Source of the DNA: GCA-2725625 sp964574215
GTDB lineage: Bacteria > Pseudomonadota > Alphaproteobacteria > Rhodospirillales > UBA2165
Assembly (NCBI GenBank): GCA_964574215.1
Contig: CAZNLR010000025.1
Coordinates: 1-64,000 of the forward strand
DNA: 64,000 bases
Reading direction: 5' to 3'
Under the pieces are notes generated by a model. That model was given only the letters and a program-made list of their open reading frames with translations, was not told where the DNA came from and did no database searches. Shown here piece after piece: positions 18,579 to 27,500 of the stretch. The position numbers and the translations under genes are program-made. Numbering within the stretch: position 1 is the stretch's first letter; each line of letters starts with the position of its first letter.

Positions 18579-19013
18579 ATGCTGATCGATGATTTAGCGT
18601 TAAAGAACACCGGCGATTTAGCCGTTATCGGTCCAGACGATAAAATATCGAAAGCGACCAACGTGTTGAACGGGCTGAATATTGGGGCTCTGCCCGTATG
18701 TAACTCGTCCGGCGAAATCGTCGGTATTTTATCGGAGCGGGATATTGTGCGAGGCATGTCGGACAACGGCTCCGAACTTCAGGATTTGGACGTTTCCGAT
18801 TTAATGACGACCGAGGTCGTCACGTGCGGCCCGACCGATGACGTTGGTGATGTCATGGCAATCATGGACGATCGACGTATTCGCCATATACCGGTGGTAA
18901 AGGACGACAACCTTGTTTCGATCGTCAGTTCCCGTGATGTCATGTCGGCGGTATTGGATGAGACAAAAACTCATTTTAAAAATATGGGGCTGGCTTACGA
19001 AATGGTCCGCTGA
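18579..19013 (+). CDS. CBS domain pair protein
   Basis: A 144-aa protein that consists almost entirely of two CBS domains (about residues 10-65 and 73-130), with typical ends of each motif: GILSERDIVRG and VSIVSSRDVMSAVL. Stand-alone CBS pairs bind adenine nucleotides and act as small-molecule sensors or oligomeric regulators; the partner is not evident here. ATG at 18579 has GGGAGA 6 nt upstream. It is separated from tag by AT-rich DNA with a half-site array, so it probably has its own promoter. The next gene is on the opposite strand. Confidence 0.9.
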   Translation: MLIDDLALKNTGDLAVIGPDDKISKATNVLNGLNIGALPVCNSSGEIVGILSERDIVRGMSDNGSELQDLDVSDLMTTEVVTCGPTDDVGDVMAIMDDRRIRHIPVVKDDNLVSIVSSRDVMSAVLDETKTHFKNMGLAYEMVR

Positions 19014-19037
19014 GATGTCGAAAATTAGCACTTAAAT

Positions 19038-19808
19038 TCATTCGGTGGTTTGATCCCATTTTCGCAAGATCGGCGGGCTAGGTGAAACGTGACAACCCTT
19101 TAAGCTGCGTAGATTTTTTTCGATGGCACGTATATCTTCGCTTGCCGTTTGAATAATCGGTCTATTTTCCAAACCTTTTGAAGAATTACTTTTAAGACGT
19201 AAATTGCGGTGGTGGAGGAGTACATCGGGTTGTACGGAAGTTAATTGCGAAAGAACATCGGCCCACTTGGTTTCATTTGTATCGATCAATTCTTCAAAGC
19301 TAATGGCACACCCGCCGTATACATCAAGCATCAAAAGTGAATTTTCATAGATTCGACGGTAGTACTCCGTAAATTGTCCAGAATCCATGCCGCGTAAAAC
19401 AAAAAAACTTCTGGCTGTTGCTGCAAAATCCCGGAACGATACGATAATCCGAGGGCTATAACCCATTTTCATTAGATGCCATATCCATAGGTCAATATTG
19501 TCTGATTTTGCGTAAGTAATTTTGTCGAGAACTTGTCGCGCCCGCTTTTTTCCAAGGCTACGGCGTATGTCCATAATATATTTGGCTAACAGGTTCGAGC
19601 GTCTTTTGGGTTGCAAATACGCCGCACGCCGAAATTGGCGACTTACATAATTTATATCCGGGTGTTCCAATGCGCCGCTATCCTGCTTCCAATCGGAAGG
19701 TTTCGGCAAACCGAAATCGGCGCCGGCATCTGAAAGGATGGCTGCTAAAAGAGACGACCCGCATCTGCCGGTGCTGACGATAAAGTAACGAACCAACTCC
19801 TTGTTCAC
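19038..19808 (-). CDS. sulfotransferase-like protein
   Basis: 256 aa, GTG start at 19808 with GGAGAA upstream. The N-terminus IVSTGRCGSSLLAAIL (residues 10-25) resembles the 5'-phosphosulfate-binding loop of PAPS-dependent sulfotransferases, and RIIVSFRDFAATARSFF resembles the 3'-phosphate-binding RDP/S segment. The acceptor cannot be told; such genes often modify glycans or lipids. It is the only minus-strand gene between the tRNA and dnaE, is AT-richer than the neighbouring housekeeping genes, and lies between a CBS gene and a secreted protein gene, which suggests an accessory insertion. Without a database comparison, other P-loop-like families cannot be excluded. Confidence 0.7.
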   Translation of the reverse strand: MNKELVRYFIVSTGRCGSSLLAAILSDAGADFGLPKPSDWKQDSGALEHPDINYVSRQFRRAAYLQPKRRSNLLAKYIMDIRRSLGKKRARQVLDKITYAKSDNIDLWIWHLMKMGYSPRIIVSFRDFAATARSFFVLRGMDSGQFTEYYRRIYENSLLMLDVYGGCAISFEELIDTNETKWADVLSQLTSVQPDVLLHHRNLRLKSNSSKGLENRPIIQTASEDIRAIEKNLRSLKGCHVSPSPPILRKWDQTTE

Positions 19809-19983
19809 GGGGCAAAATTCTCCAAAATCAATGATAATTAGCTTCGGGACTAAAATTATATAAGCGGTTGATAAGATTAAAGCGATACAAGAGTTTAATT
19901 AAATTAAGCTCATCAAAGTATATGTTCGGTTAAATGAATCGTAATTTCTATGGTTTAAATATCTCCAATTGGAGACGGAAATT

Positions 19984-20985
19984 ATGAAGATACGTGCTTT
20001 TCGTTTTGGCGCCAGTGTTTTGGTATGTTTTGCGGCAATTTTCACCGCCGATGTGGCCAATGCCGGTCCCAAGGTGACCATGACCAAGCGGGATTGCCAG
20101 CGGTTGGTGCGGCATCAGGCGCGGGACGATGTCGCCTTCAAACCGGGCGTTGATGTGCGCGGTAAAAAAGTGAAATCTGCCGATTTACACGGAAGGCCGA
20201 AACTGAAAATCCCGGATATCATTACCTTCGACGTCAAATTTGATATCAAGCAGTTTTTAGGCAAGCCGGAAGCCGACGCCAAGGCCGCCGCTACGGCCGC
20301 GATTTCGGCGGACAAGGCAAAATCGGCGGCGTCTACGGCTTCATCTGCGGCGACCTCGGCAGAGGCCGCGGCCACGGCGGCGCAAACCGTTGCCGATACG
20401 GCCAAAGCAACCAGTGACGCAGCGACGGCGGCCTACACTGTGGCGCAAACAGCTAAGGACAATGACCCCACCAATCAAACACTGATTGATGCGTTAAATT
20501 CTGCCGAAACAACTGCTGAAACAGCGCTATCCGCATACACGTCTGCCCAGACCGATGCGGATGCAATTTCCGCCTCGGCGGTTTCCGCCCGTTCAGCGGC
20601 GACCTTGGCAGCCAACGCAGCCAGCGCGGAAAGCAAGGCAACCTATGCACAGCAGGCGGCGGATGCGGCGTCGACCGCGGCGTCCACGGCCCAAACCTCC
20701 GCCGGATCGGACGCCGCCAAGGCAGCTTTGTTGACGGCCGGAAACACGGCGGCGACCGACGCCACGACGGCGTCGACGGCGGCGACGGTATCCTCAACCG
20801 CCAACACAGACAACATTGCCGCCTATCAAGCGGCGGCGAAAGTCGGTGACAACTTGGGTGATGGCGTGATCGGCAAAGTCAAATACAGCATTTCCTCCGG
20901 CAGGCTCACCTTCAACGGGCAACCGTTGGACGGCAGCGATGAAAAAGAGCTCGCCCGCCAGTGCAAGGCCATTCTAAATCAATGA
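19984..20985 (+). CDS. secreted alanine-rich low-complexity protein
   Basis: I do not recognise this 333-aa protein. The start is ATG at 19984 with GGAGAC upstream. Residues 1-27 are a clear Sec signal peptide ending ADVANA. Residues 28-95 are an ordinary charged segment with Cys38 and the stretch AFKPGVDVRGKKVKSADLHG. Residues about 96-290 are almost only Ala, Thr, Ser, Asp and Lys in an A-x-x-A-A pattern that would form a long helix or coiled coil. Residues 292-333 return to normal composition with Cys327. The two mature cysteines bracket the repeat region and could form a disulfide, which suggests one small periplasmic domain interrupted by a long helical insertion. proS follows after 82 nt. 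Confidence 0.8.
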   Translation: MKIRAFRFGASVLVCFAAIFTADVANAGPKVTMTKRDCQRLVRHQARDDVAFKPGVDVRGKKVKSADLHGRPKLKIPDIITFDVKFDIKQFLGKPEADAKAAATAAISADKAKSAASTASSAATSAEAAATAAQTVADTAKATSDAATAAYTVAQTAKDNDPTNQTLIDALNSAETTAETALSAYTSAQTDADAISASAVSARSAATLAANAASAESKATYAQQAADAASTAASTAQTSAGSDAAKAALLTAGNTAATDATTASTAATVSSTANTDNIAAYQAAAKVGDNLGDGVIGKVKYSISSGRLTFNGQPLDGSDEKELARQCKAILNQ

Positions 20986-21067
20986 GATATCAACAGTTTG
21001 TTGGACAAAATGGCGGGCATTTTCTAAAGTCCCGCGACATTCACAAATTAGCTGAACAAGGTTAGCA

Positions 21068-22381
21068 ATGCGCCGGTCCGAATATTTTTTGCCTACATTG
21101 AAGGAAAATCCCAAAGAGGCGCAAATCGTCTCCCATACCTATATGCTGCGCGCCGGTATGATTCGGCAATCGTCAGCCGGTATATATTCCTGGCTACCGC
21201 TGGGTTTTAACGTCCTCAAAAAAATTGAACAGATTGTCCGGGAAGAGCAGGACCGGGCGGGCTGCCAGGAACTCCTGATGCCGACCATCCAACCCGCCGA
21301 TATCTGGCAGGAAAGTGGCCGCTACGAAGACTACGGCAAGGAAATGCTCCGAATTACCGACCGCCATGACCGGGAGATGCTTTACGGGCCCACCAACGAG
21401 GAACTGATTACGGAAATCTTCCGGGGGTCGGTCAAAAGCTACAAGGACCTGCCAAAATTGCTGTACCATATTCAGTGGAAATTCCGCGATGAGGTGCGGC
21501 CGCGCTTCGGCATCATGCGCGGACGTGAATTCCTGATGAAGGACAGCTATTCCTTCGATCTCGATTTCGATGGCGCCAAACGGGCCTACAACAAAATGTT
21601 TATCGCCTATCTGCGGACCTTCGCCCGTATGGGGTTGAAGGCGATTCCCATGCAAGCGGACTCCGGACCCATCGGCGGCGATATGAGCCATGAATTCCTG
21701 GTGCTGGCGGAAACCGGTGAATCTGAAATGTTCTGCCACAAGGATATTCTGGACTTCGATATTCCCGGCGACGATGTCGACTACAATGACGATCTGCAGC
21801 CGCTGGTCGATAAATGGACGTCCTTGTATGCGGCGACGGATGAAAAGGCCGACCAAAGCCAGCACGACGCTTTGGGTGACAAGCTGGTGACGGCGCGCGG
21901 TATCGAAGTCGGTCACATATTTTATTTTGGCAAAAAGTATTCGGAATCCATGAACGCCGTGGTGAACGGACCCGATGGTGAAAACGTAACCGTCGAGATG
22001 GGGTCGTACGGTATTGGCGTTTCGCGTTTGGTGGGGGCGATCATCGAAGCATCCCACGACGATGACGGCATCATCTGGCCGGAAGAAGTGGCGCCCTTCA
22101 AAGTCGGGCTCATCAATCTCAGGAGCGGCGACGATGACTGCGACCAGGCTTGCGAGGACATTTACACCAAACTGCAAGGCGCCGGCGTTGAGGTTCTCTA
22201 CGACGACCGGGACGAACGGGCGGGCGGCAAGTTCGCCGATATGGATTTGATCGGTCTGCCCTGGCAGCTGATCGTCGGTCCGCGCGGTCTCAAGAACGGG
22301 GTCATCGAAATCAAACACCGGGCGAGCGGTGAGCGAGAAGAGCTTTCCGTCGAAGCGGCGCTCGCCAAACTGACCGGGTAG
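21068..22381 (+). CDS. proS: proline--tRNA ligase, short form
   Basis: Class II aminoacyl-tRNA synthetase, 437 aa. Motif 2 is seen at FRDEVRPRFGIMRGREFLMK and motif 3 at GSYGIGVSRLVGAIIEA, followed by a C-terminal anticodon-binding domain (about residues 345-437, starting FKVGLINLRSGD). The roughly 180-residue editing insertion present in E. coli ProS between motifs 2 and 3 is missing, as is normal for alphaproteobacterial ProRS. ATG has AAGGTT upstream. lolC/E begins 8 nt after its stop, a linkage common in alphaproteobacteria. Confidence 0.96.
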   Translation: MRRSEYFLPTLKENPKEAQIVSHTYMLRAGMIRQSSAGIYSWLPLGFNVLKKIEQIVREEQDRAGCQELLMPTIQPADIWQESGRYEDYGKEMLRITDRHDREMLYGPTNEELITEIFRGSVKSYKDLPKLLYHIQWKFRDEVRPRFGIMRGREFLMKDSYSFDLDFDGAKRAYNKMFIAYLRTFARMGLKAIPMQADSGPIGGDMSHEFLVLAETGESEMFCHKDILDFDIPGDDVDYNDDLQPLVDKWTSLYAATDEKADQSQHDALGDKLVTARGIEVGHIFYFGKKYSESMNAVVNGPDGENVTVEMGSYGIGVSRLVGAIIEASHDDDGIIWPEEVAPFKVGLINLRSGDDDCDQACEDIYTKLQGAGVEVLYDDRDERAGGKFADMDLIGLPWQLIVGPRGLKNGVIEIKHRASGEREELSVEAALAKLTG

Positions 22382-22389
22382 GCGGTTTC

Positions 22390-23634
22390 ATGTTTAAAGC
22401 CTTCGAATGGATGGTGGCGATGCGTTATCTGCGCGCCCGCCGCCAGGAAGGCTTTATTTCGGTCATCGCCTGGTTTTCCTTGCTGGGCATCATGCTGGGG
22501 GTGGCGACGCTGATCATCGTCATGTCGGTGATGAACGGCTTCCGCCAGGAACTGCTGACCCGTATCCTGGGCGTCAACGGCCATCTCAGCATCTATAGCG
22601 AGTCTCATATCCTGAAGGATTACGACAAACTGGCATCGAAGGTGAAATCTGCCAACGGGGTCGTGAAGGTGACGCCAATCATCGAAGGTCAAGTCATGGC
22701 GAGCGCCAACGGCCAAGCGACCGGCGCCATGGTGCGCGGCATGCGCCAAATCGATATCAAACGCCGGGCTATCCTGGCGGACAACATAAAAATTGGCAGT
22801 CTCGACGACTTCAAAGGGTCCGACCGGGTGCTCATCGGTAAACGGCTGGCCCGAAATCTCGATTTGGGGGTTGGCGACAGGATTACACTGATTTCTCCCA
22901 AAGGAAATGTGACGGCCTTCGGCACCGTGCCCCGCATGAAGGCGTATCGCGTCGCCGCCGTTTTCGACGTCGGCATGCACGAATACGATTCAAGCTTTAT
23001 TTTCATGCCTTTGCCGGCGGCCCAGAAATATTTCAAACTGCCAAAAGCCGTAAACTATCTGGACGTGGTGATTGACCATCCGGACAAAGCGCGGCAACGG
23101 GGAAGAGAGGTCTGGCGGAAGATCGGCCACAAGGGCCGCATTTACGATTGGCAACAGACCAATTCCAGTTTCTTCAACGCCATTCAGGTGGAACGCAACG
23201 TCATGTTCCTGATCCTGACCCTGATTATCGTCGTTGCCGCCTTCAACATCATATCCAGCCTGATCATGCTGGTGAAGGATAAGGGCAGGGATATCGCCAT
23301 CCTGCGCACCATGGGCGCGACAAGAGGTATGATCATGCGGGTTTTCCTGATCAGTGGCGCCAGTGTGGGCGTTATCGGTACGTTGGCGGGATTTGCGTTG
23401 GGTTTGGCCTTTGCCGAAAACATCGAGACCATTCGCCAATGGATACAAGGACTGACCGGCACCGATTTGTTCGCCGCCGAAATTTATTTCCTGTCGCAGT
23501 TACCGGCGGTCGTCGACCCGACCGAGGTTACGTATGTTGTAATGATGGGGTTGGGGCTTTCATTCCTGGCGACCATTTATCCTTCGTGGCGGGCCGCCCG
23601 GCTCGACCCGGTTGAGGCGCTTAGATATGAATAG
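22390..23634 (+). CDS. lolC: lipoprotein-releasing ABC transporter permease (LolC/LolE)
   Basis: Inner-membrane permease, 414 aa, that with LolD extracts lipoproteins from the inner membrane for transfer to LolA. The N-terminal helix (about residues 25-48) follows the conserved MRYLRARRQEGFISVIAWFS; a large periplasmic domain spans about 50-260; three C-terminal helices with the FtsX domain follow (VMFLILTLIIVVAAFNI, then ILRTMGATRGMIMRVFL). Alphaproteobacteria usually have a single LolC/E-type permease forming a homodimer, and only one is present here, so assignment to C versus E is nominal. Confidence 0.93.
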   Translation: MFKAFEWMVAMRYLRARRQEGFISVIAWFSLLGIMLGVATLIIVMSVMNGFRQELLTRILGVNGHLSIYSESHILKDYDKLASKVKSANGVVKVTPIIEGQVMASANGQATGAMVRGMRQIDIKRRAILADNIKIGSLDDFKGSDRVLIGKRLARNLDLGVGDRITLISPKGNVTAFGTVPRMKAYRVAAVFDVGMHEYDSSFIFMPLPAAQKYFKLPKAVNYLDVVIDHPDKARQRGREVWRKIGHKGRIYDWQQTNSSFFNAIQVERNVMFLILTLIIVVAAFNIISSLIMLVKDKGRDIAILRTMGATRGMIMRVFLISGASVGVIGTLAGFALGLAFAENIETIRQWIQGLTGTDLFAAEIYFLSQLPAVVDPTEVTYVVMMGLGLSFLATIYPSWRAARLDPVEALRYE

Positions 23635-23642
23635 GGTGGGCT

Positions 23643-24323
23643 ATGAGTGAGGTCATCCTAGAACTGCAAGGGATTACCCAGACTTTTCACCAGGGCGAAA
23701 CGCCGTTGGAAGTCCTTCGAGGTGCTGACTTGAAAGTTCATGCCGGTGAAATCGTCGCTTTGGTAGGACCGTCCGGATCCGGTAAATCGACGTTACTCCA
23801 AATTACCGGTCTTTTGGAAAAGCCCGAAAGCGGCGAAGTGGTTATCAAGGGACAGGGCGCGACCAATCTCCGCGATGACGCCCGCACCATGATCCGGCGG
23901 AAGGAACTCGGTTTCGTCTACCAGTATCATCATTTGCTGGCCGAATTCTCCGCCAGGGAAAACATTATTATGCCGCAGATGATCGCCGGTATGGCGAAAT
24001 CCGCCGCCGGAAAAAAGGCCGATGAATTGTTGGCCGCCATGGGATTAAGCGACCGCGCCAGCCACCGTCCGGCAAGGCTTTCCGGCGGCGAGCAGCAACG
24101 GGTGGCCATTGCCCGCGCTCTTGCCAATGCGCCCGGTCTTTTGCTGGCCGACGAGCCGACTGGAAACCTCGATCCGGCAACCGCCGACGGCGTCTTTCAA
24201 ATTCTGACAAAACTGGTCAAAGAATCCGGCGTTTGCGGCCTCATCGCCACCCATAACTCCGACCTCGCCGACCGCATGGACCGGATCGTCCGGCTGGAAG
24301 AGGGGCGGTTGGTTGCGGCATAG
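23643..24323 (+). CDS. lolD: lipoprotein-releasing ABC transporter ATP-binding protein
   Basis: ATPase of the Lol extractor, 226 aa. Walker A is GPSGSGKST (residues 42-50), the ABC signature is LSGGEQQRVAIARAL, Walker B is LLLADEPTGNLD, and the switch His is in IATHNSDLA. It lies 8 nt after the permease gene, so the two are cotranscribed. The gene is followed by a 251-nt space that contains an inverted pair of REP-like repeats. Confidence 0.95.
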   Translation: MSEVILELQGITQTFHQGETPLEVLRGADLKVHAGEIVALVGPSGSGKSTLLQITGLLEKPESGEVVIKGQGATNLRDDARTMIRRKELGFVYQYHHLLAEFSARENIIMPQMIAGMAKSAAGKKADELLAAMGLSDRASHRPARLSGGEQQRVAIARALANAPGLLLADEPTGNLDPATADGVFQILTKLVKESGVCGLIATHNSDLADRMDRIVRLEEGRLVAA

Positions 24324-24335
24324 TCGGCCGACAGA

Positions 24336-24364
24336 TGGATACGCGGGTCAAGCCCGCTTATGAC
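24336..24364 (+). repeat. REP-like intergenic repeat, copy 1
   Basis: A 29-nt element, TGGATACGCGGGTCAAGCCC through ATGAC, that contains its own small hairpin (GCGGG/CCCGC around TCAAG). It lies 12 nt after the lolD stop. The reverse complement of a near-identical element occurs at 24447-24475 (3 differences in 29). Elements of this look are scattered between genes in many alphaproteobacterial genomes. Confidence 0.75.
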
Positions 24365-24446
24365 GGGAAATTTTTTAGATAACATCTTGGCTTAAGAAAA
24401 ACTGCCTCTACCCTCTCCATACCCAAATAACCGATAACGATATTAC

Positions 24447-24475
24447 GTCATGCGCGGGCTTGACCCACGTATCCA
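24447..24475 (-). repeat. REP-like intergenic repeat, copy 2 (inverted)
   Basis: The reverse complement reads TGGATACGTGGGTCAAGCCC through ATGAC, matching copy 1 at 26 of 29 positions. Together the two copies could pair as a long stem with an 82-nt loop, which may act as a transcript 3' end for the proS-lol operon. The rest of the 24324-24574 space shows no gene. Confidence 0.75.
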
Positions 24476-24574
24476 TTGCCGAACCGCTGGGTCAAACTGG
24501 CGCTGTTCAAATATCTTGTGGATAAGTCAGTACTGACTGGTGACAGCGGCGTGGGAATCTGAAATCCTGCAAAA

Positions 24575-27500
24575 ATGCAGCACGCCGATTTTGTTCATCT
24601 CAGGGTTCACACCGCCTATTCGCTCCTGGAGGGTGCGCTCAAGGTTAAGAACCTGGTCACGCGGTGCGCTGATCTGAAAATGCCGGCCGTGGCTATGACC
24701 GATACGGGCAATCTGTTCGGCGCCCTTGAATTTTCCAAGGCGTGTGCGGACGCCGGGGTGCAGCCGATTATCGGATGCCAGCTTGGATTGACTCAATACC
24801 GGCATCAGGACGATGAGGATCAGGGGTTTAAAGGAACCGGTGGAGCATTGCATCAACCGGCCGATCAAATCGTCCTGTTGGCCCAAAGCGAGGTGGGCTA
24901 CGGTAATCTCCTCAAGCTGGTCAGTAAATATCATCTCGATCCCGATGGCGGCGAAGAACCCCGTATCTCTTTAAATGATCTGGCGGCACACCATGAAGGG
25001 ATAATTGCATTCACGGGAGGCCCTTCAGGGGGCGTCGGGCGATTACTCGGCGACGGGCAGGCGGGTACCGCCGAAGAACTGCTCCTCAAACTCAGGGATA
25101 TGTTTCCCGACCGGCTTTATGTCGAAATTATGCGGCACAATCTCGATGCCGAAACCAAGATTGAGTCCCAACTGGTCGAACTTGCATACAAACACGATTT
25201 GCCCTTGATCGCCACCAATGAATGCTTTTTCGATGGTGACGACATGTATGAGGCCCATGACGCGTTGATCTGTATCGCCGAAGGCGCCTATGTCAGCCAA
25301 TCCGGCCGGCGGCGGCTAACCGTCAACCACCGTCTTAAATCACCGCAGGAAATGCGGGCGTTATTTGCCGACCTGCCTGAAGCTATCGACAATACCTTGG
25401 TGGTCGCCAAGCGCTGTGCCTTCATGGCCGAAACCCGTGACCCGTTGTTGCCGGCGGCGCCCCACGGGGCCGAGGACGATGACCGCAGCGATGCCGAGGT
25501 GCTGGCGGAATTGGCGGCGGCAGGGCTTGAAATGCGTATCGAAAATCAGGTCTGGTCTGACGACATGGACGGCGCGGCGAAGGAAGAGGCCGCCAAGCCA
25601 TACCGGGAACGGCTCGATTACGAGTTGGACGTTATCGAGGAAATGGGCTTTCCCGGCTACTTCCTCATCGTTGCCGACTTCATCAAATGGTCGAAGGACA
25701 AAAATATACCCGTGGGACCGGGACGTGGCTCGGGTGCGGGCTCGGTGGTTGCCTGGGCGCTAACTATTACCGATCTCGATCCTTTGCGGTTCGGCCTGCT
25801 GTTCGAGCGTTTTCTTAATCCGGAGCGGGTGTCCATGCCCGACTTCGACATCGATTTCTGCCAGGACCGGCGGGACGAGGTTATCCGCTACGTGCAGGAT
25901 AAATACGGCCACGACCGGGTGGCGCAAATCATTACTTTTGGAACCTTGCAACCGAGGGCGGCCTTGCGTGACGTAGGACGAGTGCTGCAAATGCCCTATC
26001 CCCAGGTGGACCGCATCTGCAAGCTGGTGCCCAATAACCCGGCCCAACCGGTCACCTTGAAGGAGGCCATCGACGGAGAGCCGCAACTTCAACAGGAAAT
26101 CGCCGAAGATACGACCGTGGCCAAGCTGGTGGAAATCGCCCAGAAACTGGAAGGTCTTTACCGCCATGCTTCCACCCACGCCGCCGGGGTGGTAATCGGT
26201 GACCGGCCATTGGAGGAACTGATCCCCCTGTACCGCGACCCCCGATCCGATATGCCGGTGACCCAGTTCCCCATGAAATGGGCCGAAGCCGCCGGTTTAG
26301 TAAAGTTTGACTTTTTGGGTCTGAAAACTTTGACGGTGCTGTCGACGGCGCTCGAACATTTGGAACGCCGGGGTATTGAGGTCGATCTCAACAATCTGCC
26401 GTTCGACGACCAGCCCACGTTCGATATGCTGGGTAAGGGCGACACCACCGGCGTGTTCCAGCTGGAAAGTTCGGGGATGCGGGATATCCTGCGCAATATG
26501 AAGCCGGACAGCTTCGAAGATATTATCGCTATCGTGGCTCTCTATCGCCCGGGTCCCATGGACAACATTCCCAGCTATATCCGGCGGAAACATGGAGATG
26601 AGGAGCCGGATTATCTTTATCCCAATCTGGAACCTATCCTGACCGAAACATACGGCATTATGATCTACCAGGAACAGGTCATGCAGATCGCCCAGGAACT
26701 GGCCGGTTATACCTTGGGCGGCGCCGATTTGTTGCGGCGCGCCATGGGTAAGAAAATCAAAGAAGAAATGGACGCCCAGCGTAAAAGCTTCGTCGAGGGG
26801 TCGGTGGCCAAAAGCGTGCCCGAAGCCAAAGCGTCCAGCATTTTCGATCAGGTGGCAAAGTTCGCCGGTTACGGCTTTAACAAATCCCACGCCGCGGCTT
26901 ATGCCCTGGTAGCCTACCAAACCGCCTATCTCAAAGCCAATTATCCGGTCGAGTTCATGGCCGCGTCCATGACCCTGGACATCCACAACACCGACAAGCT
27001 CTATACTTTCAAGCAGGAACTGGAACGGCTGGAAATTCCCTTGTTGCCGCCGGACATCAACAAATCTGATGTTTTGTTCGAGGTTGAAAATACGGCAGAG
27101 GGCGGTGCTGTCCGCTATGCGCTGGCCGCCATCAAAAATGTCGGTGAGGGCGCCATGGCAGCGGTGGTCAAGGAACGGCAGGACAACGGTCCTTTCCAGG
27201 ATATCCCCGATCTCGCTAACCGCTTGGACACCAAATCGATCAATAAGCGCCAGGTGGAAAATCTGATCCGGTCGGGCACTCTGGATCCGCTAAACGGCAA
27301 CCGCAAACAGATGCATGACGGTGTCGAAGCCATTATCCGCCATGCCGGCGCTGCTCAGCAGGAACGGGAAAGCGATCAAATAGGGCTCTTTGGCGCTGAA
27401 GAATCGGTGGTGTCCGGCATTACCCTTCCCGAAACATCCGATTGGCTTGAAACGGACCGCTTGAAGGAAGAGTTCGACGCCATCGGCTTCTATTTGTCGG

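Noticed and set aside
21021..21045. GCGGG/CCCGC stem before proS, considered as a terminator
   Set aside because: Only 5 bp, with no T run after it.
21194..22318. A 374-codon open frame antisense to proS
   Set aside because: It lies wholly opposite a conserved synthetase; its composition mirrors the sense codons, and it has no ribosome-binding site or recognisable domain.
24505..24520. GTTC-N7-TTGT near the dnaE start, considered as a second SOS box
   Set aside because: The second half-site does not match GTTC; not enough to call LexA control of dnaE.
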